Positions 1 through 7,435 of a stretch of DNA of 64,000 nt are shown here, piece after piece; within the stretch, counting starts at the first letter, position 1, and each line of letters begins with the position of its first letter. The stretch comes from DUPU01 sp050952465 (GTDB lineage: Bacteria > Bacillota > Dehalobacteriia > Dehalobacteriales > Dehalobacteriaceae). The DNA lies in NCBI GenBank assembly GCA_050952465.1, contig JBMNKZ010000003.1:1-64000 (forward strand), read 5' to 3'. A program made the position numbers and the translations under genes. The notes below the pieces were generated by a model that saw only the letters and a list, made by a program, of their open reading frames with translations, was not told the DNA's origin and searched no databases.

Positions 1-517
1 CTATAAAAGGCAATAGCCGCCTTAAAGGCTCCGGCCGAATAAAACCGTTTGTAACCAATACGTTTTTCAATCCCTTTTTTTGTACCTGTTGGGCCGCATC
101 CAGGACAAACTCATACCACATTAATGGTTCGGAATAAGTGTAAGCTACTCCAATCGAGCCTTCACCAGCGGTTTCCGCCGCAAGATCAGCAACCTTTTCC
201 GGAGAAATTTTATCGCCTCTCACTGCCTGGTGAGCAATCTGCCAATTCTGACAAAAGCCGCAATGAAAACTACAGCCAAAGGTACCGATGGACAAAATCC
301 TCTTTCCAGGAAAAAAATGATAAAGAGGTTTTTTTTCAATGGGGTCTAAAGCCAAAGCAGTATATAATCCATAATTCAAAACAAAAAGTACACCTTCTCT
401 GTTTTCCCTTACCCGGCAAAACCCCTTGCCCCCAGGTTTAATGACACAGCCTCGGGGGCATAATTCACATGCAGTAACACCATTTTCTTTTTTTCTATAG
501 TACATGGCTTCCTGCAT
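1..517 (-). CDS. amrS: AmmeMemoRadiSam system radical SAM enzyme (AmrS), 3-prime part beyond window
   Basis: Read on the minus strand from ATG at 517, the frame stays open to base 1, so about 172 N-terminal residues are visible and the C-terminus lies outside. The radical SAM motif CxxxCxxC is at C82, C86 and C89 (GCSFHCGFCQNW). Four further cysteines at 17, 20, 24 and 34 precede it, as in the pyruvate-formate-lyase-activase-like AmrS family. The stretch ending VTNGFI..EPL..LLP is also typical. It should bind a 4Fe-4S cluster and cleave SAM; its substrate is not known. It follows the LigB-AMMECR1 fusion gene by 71 nt on the same strand, which supports the assignment. A second ATG at 505 is possible. 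Confidence 0.9.
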   Translation of the reverse strand, partial: MQEAMYYRKKENGVTACELCPRGCVIKPGGKGFCRVRENREGVLFVLNYGLYTALALDPIEKKPLYHFFPGKRILSIGTFGCSFHCGFCQNWQIAHQAVRGDKISPEKVADLAAETAGEGSIGVAYTYSEPLMWYEFVLDAAQQVQKKGLKNVLVTNGFIRPEPLRRLLPFI

Positions 518-524
518 TAGGCCA

Positions 525-585
525 CATCCTTTCCAACCTTCTACTTTTTAACTTTCCAACTTCCTACCTTTCCATCTGCTTGACT
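525..585 (-). repeat. purine-rich imperfect tandem repeat between the two AmmeMemoRadiSam genes
   Basis: In the minus-strand sense this gap reads as repeated units of the kind GTTGGAAAG, AGGAAG and AGAAGG, about three imperfect copies. A related GGAAGAATGGAAAGATGGAAA run occurs in the rpoB leader near 38675-38700. It offers several weak ribosome-site-like purine tracts; no further function is visible. Confidence 0.5.
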
Positions 586-588
586 TGT

Positions 589-1992
589 CTAATAATAACG
601 AACAACTTCAAACCTTTCCATTGTTATCGGTTCGCTAGGTCTAATGCCTGCTTTTTGCCGGGCAATTTCCACCTGTTCCTCAGGTGTATCAATACCTTCC
701 AGCATTGGTAGGAGAAGCCCTGATTTAAAGCCTCTTTTGACAATAACCCCATACTTTTGAGGATCCAGTTCTTCGATTCCGGATATGGCTTCCGGTGGAT
801 GAAGTATATCTACTGAGTAGGTTAAATCTTTTAATTCTTCCGATGAAACGGGATTAAATCTAGGATCTTTGGTTCCGGCACTTAAGGCATTCTGAATTAT
901 TTCCAGTGCTAAGTTTTCCTGGGTAGGTCCGATGGTACCAATACATCCTCTCAATTGGCCGTTCTTTTTAAGGGAAACAAAAACTCCTGCTTTCTTTAAA
1001 AAGAGATCTGGCATTTGTTCCGGCGGATCAATTGTTTTGCCTTCCTGAACATATGCTTCCAGAGCACGCCGGGCTAGAGCTACCGGAGGGGACTCATTAT
1101 GCCGTATTTTATCGATCTGTCTTTGTCTTTCGGCAAAGATTTTATTGATGATCATACGGGAAGGGGAGATTTTTCCCGGGTTAATTTCTCCCACCAAGTA
1201 TCCTACCCCAAATGGCCCTTCATAGGATAAAAGGTTAAAATCAAATTCATAACCGTCAAAGGCTCCCAGCATCATGATAAAGGAGCGTAACCCACATTCT
1301 CCTGCAGTTTCCACAAAAGATGGATCTATTCCTAAGATATCTTCCACCTGTTTCTTGTTCAAAAGGTCAATCAATAAGGCATCATAGTCCTTCCCTTGGG
1401 GATGATATCCAGCCGGAGCATCCTTTGTGAGTCGGTGAGATAGATCCCCGCTAGCCAGAAACACTACCCGTCGGCCCATAGTTTCCACCACTTCTTTAAT
1501 TACCGTGCCAAATTGGTATAATTCCTCAAAGGGCAAAAAACCTATAGATATGGGCAAAATCGGGCAGGTAACGCCAGCCTTCTGCAAATAATATAGGGGT
1601 ACGGTAATTCCATGATCTAACTTTAAGGATATTCTGTATTCTCTAGCCAAGGTTGTATCTAAAGCAACCACGGGAATCCCTTTGTGATTTGCCTTCCTGA
1701 TAATTTCTTCTGCCATTTGTAAATCATTTGAGTAATGGAAACTAACTTCCTTTGCTCCAAAGGCTTCCAGATTACCCACGAGGGGGGAAAGCATTGACAC
1801 AGCTAAAGCATCCCGAAAAACTGCACCATGTGGGGTGGTAAAAATAATAAGTTCAGGTTCAGCCTGTTTAACAGCAGTTGCTGCTTTTTCCATAGCCTCT
1901 ATTGTTGCACGAACCTTATTTATTTCATCCCCTCCTACTTCTGGGATAATAATCGGGGGATGAGGAGATATAATTCCCTTAATAATACTCAT
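589..1992 (-). CDS. LigB-like extradiol dioxygenase domain fused to AMMECR1 domain (AmmeMemoRadiSam protein A)
   Basis: 467 residues. Residues 1 to about 275 form a class III extradiol dioxygenase (LigB/Memo-like) fold, with H11 in SPHPP, H55 in TPHG, H127, H186 and E232 as candidate metal ligands. Residues from about 300 to the end form an AMMECR1 domain with its hallmark LRGCIG at 347-352. The frame opens 9 codons earlier, but AAGGAGG at 2000-2006 sits 7 nt before the ATG at 1992, so that start is chosen. The partner radical SAM gene follows directly. The three protein families of the AmmeMemoRadiSam system are thus carried on two genes. The biochemical role is unknown; the dioxygenase-like domain may not be a ring-cleaving enzyme. 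Confidence 0.9.
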   Translation of the reverse strand: MSIIKGIISPHPPIIIPEVGGDEINKVRATIEAMEKAATAVKQAEPELIIFTTPHGAVFRDALAVSMLSPLVGNLEAFGAKEVSFHYSNDLQMAEEIIRKANHKGIPVVALDTTLAREYRISLKLDHGITVPLYYLQKAGVTCPILPISIGFLPFEELYQFGTVIKEVVETMGRRVVFLASGDLSHRLTKDAPAGYHPQGKDYDALLIDLLNKKQVEDILGIDPSFVETAGECGLRSFIMMLGAFDGYEFDFNLLSYEGPFGVGYLVGEINPGKISPSRMIINKIFAERQRQIDKIRHNESPPVALARRALEAYVQEGKTIDPPEQMPDLFLKKAGVFVSLKKNGQLRGCIGTIGPTQENLALEIIQNALSAGTKDPRFNPVSSEELKDLTYSVDILHPPEAISGIEELDPQKYGVIVKRGFKSGLLLPMLEGIDTPEEQVEIARQKAGIRPSEPITMERFEVVRYY

Positions 1993-2161
1993 CAAGAAAC
2001 CTCCTTCCTTAGTTTCCATAGATTATCCTTCCCTGTTTATTCACCATAATTCCTCCAGAGCTAGCAATCTCTTCTTCATGTCAAATCCCCGATGAAACCA
2101 ACTAACAAACCGTCGGATCCATGTCCTTTCACCTTAAAATTTCCCTGTAATAAATATAGTA

Positions 2162-2192
2162 TAAAGAAAAACCTTGCCTAAAAGCAAGGTTT
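2162..2192 (-). terminator. Rho-independent terminator after cwlD
   Basis: On the minus strand an 8-bp stem AACCTTGC/GCAAGGTT with a 6-nt loop is followed directly by TTTTCTTTAT. It lies about 25 nt past the cwlD stop and separates cwlD from the AmmeMemoRadiSam genes. Confidence 0.85.
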
Positions 2193-2215
2193 ACCAGTTT
2201 TCCGTATTAGATTTA

Positions 2216-2926
2216 CTATTCCCCGCTAAAATACTTTACAATGCCTGAGTAAATAGCATAAGCAACTTTTCCTTGGTATTGGGGATCGTTAAGCATTTTT
2301 TCTTCTTGCGGGTTGGAGATAAATCCAACCTCTATCACTACGGTGGGTATAATTAATTGTCTTAAGATATACGCCCCCGTATGAGGCAGAGCCTCCCTAC
2401 TAGTATTTTTTAAAATCCTAATTAACTCCTGTTGGACGGATAAAGCTAGTCTTTTTCCTTCCTCTGACCGGGGGTGATAAAAGGTTTGCGCCCCTGACCA
2501 CCGGGTAGATTGGATAGCATTTCCCTGAATACTCACAAATATATCCGCCTTATGCTTTTCCGCCAAAGCGATGCGCGCATCTAAGTCAGCCTTTTTTTTA
2601 TTGCTAAAACTATGGTCATCTTCTCTCGTCATAATCACCATGGCTCCACCTTGGCTTAAATATTGACATAATCTCTTGGCCACAGCTAAATTAATATCTT
2701 TTTCCAAAACCCCGGAAGGCCCTACCGCACCGGGATCAATCCCTCCGTGGCCAGCGTCCACAACAATTATCTTATTGGCTATAGACCAGGAAATCACATC
2801 AGAATCTAGCTGCTGATTATGATAAGTTATATATAAAAAACCCATCGCTCCCATAACTATACTGAAAATTAACGCAGGAATCAAAAATCCGGGCAGTTTT
2901 ACAGTCCGAAAGAATACAAAATGCAT
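2216..2926 (-). CDS. cwlD: N-acetylmuramoyl-L-alanine amidase CwlD (spore cortex), with altered zinc site
   Basis: 236 residues, the usual CwlD length. An N-terminal membrane anchor spans about residues 11-34 and an Amidase_3 domain follows. The family makes muramic-delta-lactam in spore cortex peptidoglycan, needed for cortex lysis at germination. Zinc ligands H60 (VVDAGHGG) and E75 are present and E199 (VVIEVGF) fits the catalytic Glu. The third expected ligand, the His of the usual SIHxN motif, is Gln134 here (VSIQGNA), confirmed as CAG in the DNA. Start: ATG behind GGGGGTG. The SGAQTFY motif is typical of CwlD. Position next to rpsI/rplM is common in Firmicutes. A dispersed repeat lies in its leader. 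The family call is firm; activity is uncertain. Confidence 0.92.
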   Translation of the reverse strand: MHFVFFRTVKLPGFLIPALIFSIVMGAMGFLYITYHNQQLDSDVISWSIANKIIVVDAGHGGIDPGAVGPSGVLEKDINLAVAKRLCQYLSQGGAMVIMTREDDHSFSNKKKADLDARIALAEKHKADIFVSIQGNAIQSTRWSGAQTFYHPRSEEGKRLALSVQQELIRILKNTSREALPHTGAYILRQLIIPTVVIEVGFISNPQEEKMLNDPQYQGKVAYAIYSGIVKYFSGE

Positions 2927-2949
2927 CTTGCACCCCCTGACCCATTCTT

Positions 2950-3090
2950 AATAACGCAACGGTAAATTTTTTGGTTATAGAAAATTTTCTTACCTCTACA
3001 CGTTAACCAAAGGAAAGATTGTCTAATACCTTAAAACCAAAAAGGTACCCGCCACCTTTAGAGGTGGGGGATATCTAACGCCTCGTTATA
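2950..3090 (-). repeat. dispersed leader element, copy A (upstream of cwlD)
   Basis: Read in the sense of cwlD it starts TATAACGAGGCGTTA and ends ACCGTTGCGTTATTA, 24 nt before the cwlD start. It contains the hairpin CCACCT/AGGTGG at about 3051-3068 and the stretch AGGTAAGAAAATTTTC shared with the other copies. It closely matches copy D at 58867-58995 at both ends (for example GGTACCCGC and CGCCTCGTTATATT on the plus strand). The centre differs between copies. Confidence 0.85.
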
Positions 3091-3131
3091 TTATTATGCA
3101 GTCAGGGAGTCAGGTAGACTGGAAAAATACA

Positions 3132-3202
3132 CAGACGCATCATAATGCGCCCCTAAATTTTCACTGTCCTAGGGCGATTCGTGAATCACCCGATATGTGT
3201 TA
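3132..3202 (-). other. cluster of small hairpins downstream of mogA
   Basis: Just past the mogA stop the minus strand holds three short inverted repeats: CCCGATA/TATCGGG, GGGTGAT/ATCGCCC and CGCAT/ATGCG. The last is followed after 7 nt by TATTTTTCC and could act as a weak terminator for moaC-MOSC-mogA. No clean U-run directly abuts a stem, so the call is tentative. Confidence 0.4.
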
Positions 3203-3205
3203 TTC

Positions 3206-3694
3206 CTATCGGGCACATTCCTGGGCTTCGCCCTTAAGAATTTCTATGCCATGGGGGAGAGCCGGAAGAATAGTCAAAAGGCATTCCCGAACCGCTTTGG
3301 GACTTCCTGGCAAATTTATGATTAGGGTCGCCCCTCTGATTCCGGAAACAGCTCGGGAAAGCATCGCCTTAGGCGTAATTTTTAAACTCTCCCAGCGCAT
3401 GGCTTCGGCAATGCCAGGTGCTAATCTGTCTACTACCGCCTGGGTAGCTTCCGGTGTCACATCCCGGGGCGAAAATCCCGTCCCACCGGTAGTAAACACC
3501 AAATCTAAACCTTTCTCATCTGCGTATTCTCTTAACTTTTCTTCCAAGAGTTTCTGCTCATCAGAAACAACGGCATAGGCAATTACCTCGCCGCCGATGG
3601 TGCGCATTAATTCTTCAATCACCGGAGCACTTAGATCTTCTCTTTCTCCCCGGGCTCCTTTATCACTGGCTGTTATAATACCAACCTTAATCAT
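3206..3694 (-). CDS. mogA: molybdenum cofactor adenylyltransferase MogA/MoaB family
   Basis: 162 residues, the normal length of the short MogA/MoaB proteins. The molybdopterin-binding motif TTGGTGFSPRDVTPEA and the later INLPGSPKAV are both present. The family adenylates molybdopterin before metal insertion. The start overlaps the MOSC gene by 8 nt, implying translational coupling within a moaC-MOSC-mogA operon. MogA and MoaB cannot be told apart safely from sequence; the mogA name follows the operon context. Confidence 0.88.
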   Translation of the reverse strand: MIKVGIITASDKGARGEREDLSAPVIEELMRTIGGEVIAYAVVSDEQKLLEEKLREYADEKGLDLVFTTGGTGFSPRDVTPEATQAVVDRLAPGIAEAMRWESLKITPKAMLSRAVSGIRGATLIINLPGSPKAVRECLLTILPALPHGIEILKGEAQECAR

Positions 3695-4127
3695 GAGACT
3701 TTACCTCCACCATGTCCCCGACTTTTACCGGTCCTCCCTGTATTACTTTAATAAAGATTCCTTCCCGAGGCATAACACAATCACCGGCCTGATAGTAAAT
3801 AGCACAGCGATGATGGCATTCCTTTCCGATTTGAGTAACTTCCCCAATCGCATTTTCACCAATCTTAAGCCTGGTACCAATAGGAAGGGATACCAGTTCT
3901 AATCCTTCGGTAGTAAGGTTTTCCGCAAAATCACCCGGATGTACGTCTAATCCTTTTGCCCGCATTTTTTCAATGCTCTCTAAAGCTAACAGGCTCACTT
4001 GGCGGTGCCAAGGACCTCCATGGGCATCCCCCTTCAGGCCAAAATCTTCTACCAATATTCCTTGCCCCACATTTTTTTTGCGGACCCCCTTTTTTTCACT
4101 AGTACATACAGCTACTATCTTTCCCAT
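3687..4127 (-). CDS. MOSC domain protein
   Basis: 146 residues covering little more than a MOSC (molybdenum cofactor sulfurase C-terminal) domain. The family's conserved Cys lies in IGKECHH, with two more Cys nearby (HHRC and GDC). Stand-alone MOSC proteins are thought to handle sulfur or bind molybdenum cofactor. The gene overlaps moaC by 13 nt upstream and mogA by 8 nt downstream, so it is the middle gene of a three-gene cofactor operon. Such small MOSC proteins commonly sit beside moaC and mogA in Clostridia. The exact reaction is not known. Confidence 0.88.
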   Translation of the reverse strand: MGKIVAVCTSEKKGVRKKNVGQGILVEDFGLKGDAHGGPWHRQVSLLALESIEKMRAKGLDVHPGDFAENLTTEGLELVSLPIGTRLKIGENAIGEVTQIGKECHHRCAIYYQAGDCVMPREGIFIKVIQGGPVKVGDMVEVKSHD

Positions 4128-4612
4128 GCACTTTCTCCTTTCCGGATGAATTCTCCGCTTTTTCCTCCTGACTTACTAATCAACCGGATATTTTGAAGCA
4201 CCATTTCCTTATCTACCGCTTTACACATATCATAAATTGTTAAAGCAGCAATAGAAACTGCCGTCAAAGCTTCCATTTCCACCCCGGTTTTTCCCCTAAG
4301 CTTAACAGACGCTTCGATCTCTACTTTGTTTTCTTTTTCATTAATAGAAAATGACATGTCTATTCCGGTTAACATGAGGGGATGACACATAGGAATTAAC
4401 TCAGGAGTTCTTTTTGCACCCATAATCCCTGCTATCTGAGATACCGCTAAAACATCCCCCTTGGTAATCCCCCCCTCTTTTATCATAGAAAGAGTTTCTG
4501 GTTTCATTATTACTTCCCCCCGGGCAACAGCAACCCGGGTTGTATCTCCTTTTTCACTAACATCAACCATTTTTGCCCGACCTTCACGGTTAATATGGGT
4601 CAATTCACTCAA
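4115..4612 (-). CDS. moaC: cyclic pyranopterin monophosphate synthase MoaC
   Basis: 165 residues, full length. It carries the MoaC motifs PMCHPLMLT and the long conserved block GVEMEALTAVS..LTIYDMCKA with the catalytic Lys. It acts on the MoaA product to form cyclic pyranopterin monophosphate in molybdenum cofactor synthesis. The start codon is TTG (4612), supported by GAGGAGG 7-8 nt upstream. It is the first gene of the moaC-MOSC-mogA set and is divergent from the MFS gene at 4857. moaA and other pathway genes are not in the window. Confidence 0.95.
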   Translation of the reverse strand: MSELTHINREGRAKMVDVSEKGDTTRVAVARGEVIMKPETLSMIKEGGITKGDVLAVSQIAGIMGAKRTPELIPMCHPLMLTGIDMSFSINEKENKVEIEASVKLRGKTGVEMEALTAVSIAALTIYDMCKAVDKEMVLQNIRLISKSGGKSGEFIRKGESAWER

Positions 4613-4782
4613 GACTTTTCCTCCTCAGAATCAAAAATACATCCGGTTTTTTTACCTTAAACAGATAGATGTTCTCTATTAATCAATGATTTCCTGCTTA
4701 GAAAGACCCTTTAGTGTTTTTTAACTTAATTGGGGTTTTTGGGCAATAATAATTAAATTTTTTATTTATCTTTTTTTATGAT

Positions 4783-4815
4783 GTTATATCTATCATTCTA
4801 AGGTTATGATATAAC
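4783..4815 (+). promoter_or_regulatory. inverted repeat, probable operator of the MFS gene
   Basis: GTTATATC at 4783-4790 and its exact reverse complement GATATAAC at 4808-4815 are separated by 17 nt and lie 41 nt before the MFS start. The spacing fits two half-sites of a dimeric repressor over the promoter. No regulator gene is adjacent. Confidence 0.5.
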
Positions 4816-4856
4816 TATGTATAAAAGGAAAACACTACTTAAGGGGATGGTAAACA

Positions 4857-6242
4857 ATGGAGAAAGATTTAACCAAAAGATATACTTTAATTGTAATTAC
4901 TTTAGCATCTTTTTTAACGCCATTTATGGGAAGTGCTATTAACCTTGCCATTCCATCCATTGGCAAAGACTTCAACAGTAGTACCATCATTCTCAGCTGG
5001 GTAGCAACCAGCTATATCTTAGCGTCTGCAGCTTTTTTAGTTCCCTTTGGCCGCTTATCTGACATTATCGGCAGAAAAAGAATCTTTCTTATAGGCATAA
5101 CATTTTTTTTCATTGCCACAATCCTCTGCGGCTTAGCCTGGTCCATGGAAACATTAATTATATTCCGGATTATTCAGGGAATAGGGTCTGCGATGATTTT
5201 TAGTACCGGCATGGCGCTTCTTACATCTGCCTTTCCTCCTCAAGAACGGGGAAAAGTGTTGGGTATTAACGTAGCTACAGTATATGTGGGATTGTCATTA
5301 GGCCCGGTTCTCGGCGGAACCTTAAATCATCATCTAGGGTGGCATTCCATCTTTTTCTTTACCTCTGTTATTGCTCTGGTTGCGCTTATTATTGCTGTCA
5401 TGAAACTCAAAACAGAATGGATCGGTACATCCGGGGAAGGCTTTGATTATATGGGCTCTGTATTATATATTATCGGTTTTACCGCTTTCATGTATGGCAT
5501 CTCTTCCATTACCACAGTACCGGCAGCTAAAGTAATTTTACTTTCCGGAATAGTGCTTCTGATTATTTTTGGGTTTTATGAAATCAACATTAAACACCCT
5601 ATTCTGAACCTATCCCTATTTAAAAACATCACCTTTGCTTTTTCCAACTTAGCCGCATTGATTAATTACAGTGCTACTTTCTCTTTAGGCTTTCTGCTGT
5701 CCCTTTATCTTCAGGAAATTCAAGGTTATGATTCCCAGGTAACAGGTATCATACTCCTTTCACAACCAATTATTATGACAGTCCTTTCGCCTATTACTGG
5801 TACCCTTTCTGATAGGGTGGAACCGCGGGTACTCGCTACCTTAGGCATGGCTATTGCAACTCTTGGGTTATTTTTCTTTTACTTTCTTACCCAGGATACG
5901 TCCCTCTGGCTGATTATTCTCAACCTAATCTTTTTAGGCTCGGGCTTTGCCTTATTTTCTTCGCCTAACAGTAACGCAGTGATGGGGGCGGTAGAAAAAC
6001 GCTACTATGGCATCGCATCTTCTACTTTGGGCACCATGAGATTAACCGGGCAGGCCATAAGTATGGCTGTTGTGACACTTCTGATGGCTATTTTCTTAGG
6101 AAATGCCGAATTAACCCCTGCCGTAAGTGCCGAGCTTATGACTTGTACCAAAACAGCCTTTGCCATCTTTGCTCTTATCTCCTTCGCCGGTATTTTTGCC
6201 TCATGGGCCAGGGGCAAAAGGAACGAAACAGTCTCTCATTAA
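4857..6242 (+). CDS. MFS transporter, DHA2-type drug:proton antiporter
   Basis: 461 residues, hydrophobic throughout, with a length fitting 14 membrane segments (DHA2 family). Motif A GRLSDIIGRKR is at residues 65-75 and the antiporter motif C GLSLGPVLGG at 145-154. Substrates are likely small lipophilic compounds or drugs, but this is inferred from the family only. Start ATG behind AAGGGGATGG. It is one of only two convincing plus-strand genes in the window and sits between moaC and rpsI, genes that are otherwise part of the ordinary chromosomal backbone, so it may be an insertion. An inverted repeat upstream suggests local repression. Confidence 0.88.
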   Translation: MEKDLTKRYTLIVITLASFLTPFMGSAINLAIPSIGKDFNSSTIILSWVATSYILASAAFLVPFGRLSDIIGRKRIFLIGITFFFIATILCGLAWSMETLIIFRIIQGIGSAMIFSTGMALLTSAFPPQERGKVLGINVATVYVGLSLGPVLGGTLNHHLGWHSIFFFTSVIALVALIIAVMKLKTEWIGTSGEGFDYMGSVLYIIGFTAFMYGISSITTVPAAKVILLSGIVLLIIFGFYEINIKHPILNLSLFKNITFAFSNLAALINYSATFSLGFLLSLYLQEIQGYDSQVTGIILLSQPIIMTVLSPITGTLSDRVEPRVLATLGMAIATLGLFFFYFLTQDTSLWLIILNLIFLGSGFALFSSPNSNAVMGAVEKRYYGIASSTLGTMRLTGQAISMAVVTLLMAIFLGNAELTPAVSAELMTCTKTAFAIFALISFAGIFASWARGKRNETVSH

Positions 6243-6329
6243 ATTATTATTTGCTGTTATTGTTAATATTTATCGGGCTGCATAATATGAGCACCTACAA
6301 TGGTTCATGTCTACAAGGGGAATATTTAG

Positions 6330-6376
6330 GTCAATCTATTATATTGACTCCGTAGGGGTTGCATATCATGCAACCC
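6330..6376 (+). other. two hairpins after the MFS gene
   Basis: GTCAAT/ATTGAC (about 6331-6349) and GGGTTGCAT/ATGCAACCC (6356-6376) follow the MFS stop. The second is a strong stem but is followed by TTAAAG, not a U-run. It may stop or stabilise the MFS transcript. Confidence 0.4.
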
Positions 6377-6389
6377 TTAAAGATCCATA

Positions 6390-6420
6390 AAAGAAAAAGA
6401 TCGTGGACTGCTCCACGACC
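6390..6420 (-). terminator. Rho-independent terminator of rplM-rpsI
   Basis: Minus strand: 9-bp stem (GTCGTGGA/TCCACGAT core) with loop GCAG, followed by TTTTTCTTTT, 22 nt past the rpsI stop. Confidence 0.92.
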
Positions 6421-6441
6421 CTTTGTATATTATAACAAATA

Positions 6442-6834
6442 TTAACGCTTGGAAAACTGGCTAGCTTTACGGGCTTTTTTCAAACCGTACTTTCTTCTTT
6501 CCTTCATTCGGGGGTCACGAGTCATAAACCCGGCCGCTTTCAACTTCGGTCTTAAGCCAGCATCAGCCTGCACTAAAGCTCTAGCAATACCATGTCTTAC
6601 CGCGCCAGCCTGTCCGGTAGTACCCCCTCCTTGAACCTTAGCAATTACATTAAATCGGGAAATTGCACCGGTTAGTTCTAATGGCTGCTTGACGATCATT
6701 TCCAAAGTCTTTTTCCCAAAATATTGATCGAGCTGACGCTCGTTAACTACTACTTGTCCTTCACCGGGCACAATCCACACCTTTGCAACGGCATTTTTTC
6801 TACGCCCAGTACCATAATATTTTACCTCTGCCAC
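6442..6834 (-). CDS. rpsI: 30S ribosomal protein S9
   Basis: 130 residues, full length. It has the S9 N-terminus (YGTGRRKN), the GGG-containing RNA-binding centre and the basic C-terminal tail ending SKR that reaches the P-site tRNA. The start is GTG (6834) with AAAGGAGG upstream. Follows rplM by 26 nt and is the last gene before a clear terminator, the standard two-gene operon. Confidence 0.98.
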   Translation of the reverse strand: MAEVKYYGTGRRKNAVAKVWIVPGEGQVVVNERQLDQYFGKKTLEMIVKQPLELTGAISRFNVIAKVQGGGTTGQAGAVRHGIARALVQADAGLRPKLKAAGFMTRDPRMKERRKYGLKKARKASQFSKR

Positions 6835-6860
6835 TTATCGAATCCTCCTTTCCGTTTTCA

Positions 6861-7295
6861 TTAAGATTCAAAATTCCAAACTTCCGGCTTTTGGGCCATA
6901 TGAGGATGTTCTGCACCTCGATAAATACGAATCTTTTTCATTATGCTTCTACCAAGTCGATTATGAGGAATCATCCCCTTAACCGCTTTTTCAATTGCAA
7001 GTTCAGGTTTAGTTGCCAGCAAAGTTTGATAATCTATGGATTTTAATCCACCAGGAAAACGGGAGTGTCGATAATACCTTTTCTTCTGCAATTTATTTCC
7101 AGTAAGGATTACCTTTTCCGCATTAATTATAATTACATGATCACCGGTGTCTATATGGGGCGTAAAAATAGGTTTATGCTTTCCTCTTAACAGCCGAGCA
7201 GCTTCAGTAGCTAACCTGCCAAGAGGTTTATTAGCTGCATCAAGGATATACCACTTTCGCTCAACATCCTTGGGAGTTGCCATATATGTTTGCAC
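6861..7295 (-). CDS. rplM: 50S ribosomal protein L13
   Basis: 144 residues with the L13 blocks RKWYILDA, GRLA, HVDTGDHVI and the C-terminal YRGAEHPH. The start is GTG at 7295, chosen because AAGGAGG lies 7 nt upstream; an internal ATG four codons later has no site at the right distance. First gene of rplM-rpsI, preceded by its own promoter and a structured leader. Confidence 0.97.
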   Translation of the reverse strand: MQTYMATPKDVERKWYILDAANKPLGRLATEAARLLRGKHKPIFTPHIDTGDHVIIINAEKVILTGNKLQKKRYYRHSRFPGGLKSIDYQTLLATKPELAIEKAVKGMIPHNRLGRSIMKKIRIYRGAEHPHMAQKPEVWNFES

Positions 7296-7317
7296 GCCTT
7301 TTCCTCCTTATTACCTC

Positions 7318-7365
7318 GAATACCGTCTTTATGTTTTACCTAAAACCTACGGGGCTGAAGATCTT
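7318..7365 (-). promoter_or_regulatory. probable L13 leader (ribosomal protein autoregulatory RNA)
   Basis: The 5-prime UTR of rplM contains AGCCCCGTAGGTTTTAGG, then TAAAACATAAAGACGGTA. It sits in the position of the L13 leader known upstream of rplM in Firmicutes. The inverted parts CCTAAGA/TTTTAGG and GTTTACC/GGTAAAAC could pair. The family match is from memory and position, not a covariance search. Confidence 0.5.
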
Positions 7366-7386
7366 AGGTAAACTTAAGACATAGCT

Positions 7387-7415
7387 ATTTTAATAGAATC
7401 TGCCAAATAAGTCAA
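7387..7415 (-). promoter_or_regulatory. sigma-A promoter of rplM-rpsI
   Basis: Minus strand TTGACT (7415-7410), 17-nt spacer, TAAAAT (7392-7387), between truA and rplM. Confidence 0.85.
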
Positions 7416-7435
7416 GAGTTCCGTATTTGTCTGTT

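Noticed and set aside
124..441. 105-codon plus-strand ORF
   Set aside because: Antisense shadow of the radical SAM gene, which has the real motifs.
2020..2110. Two 12-codon ORFs with fair ribosome sites before the AmmeMemoRadiSam fusion gene
   Set aside because: Too short to judge, with no leader-peptide features such as amino-acid runs or an attenuator.
3096..3578. 160-codon plus-strand ORF
   Set aside because: Antisense to mogA, no ribosome site or family features.
4613..4782. Molybdenum-cofactor riboswitch before moaC
   Set aside because: The gap is short and AT-rich; none of the large conserved stems could be traced.
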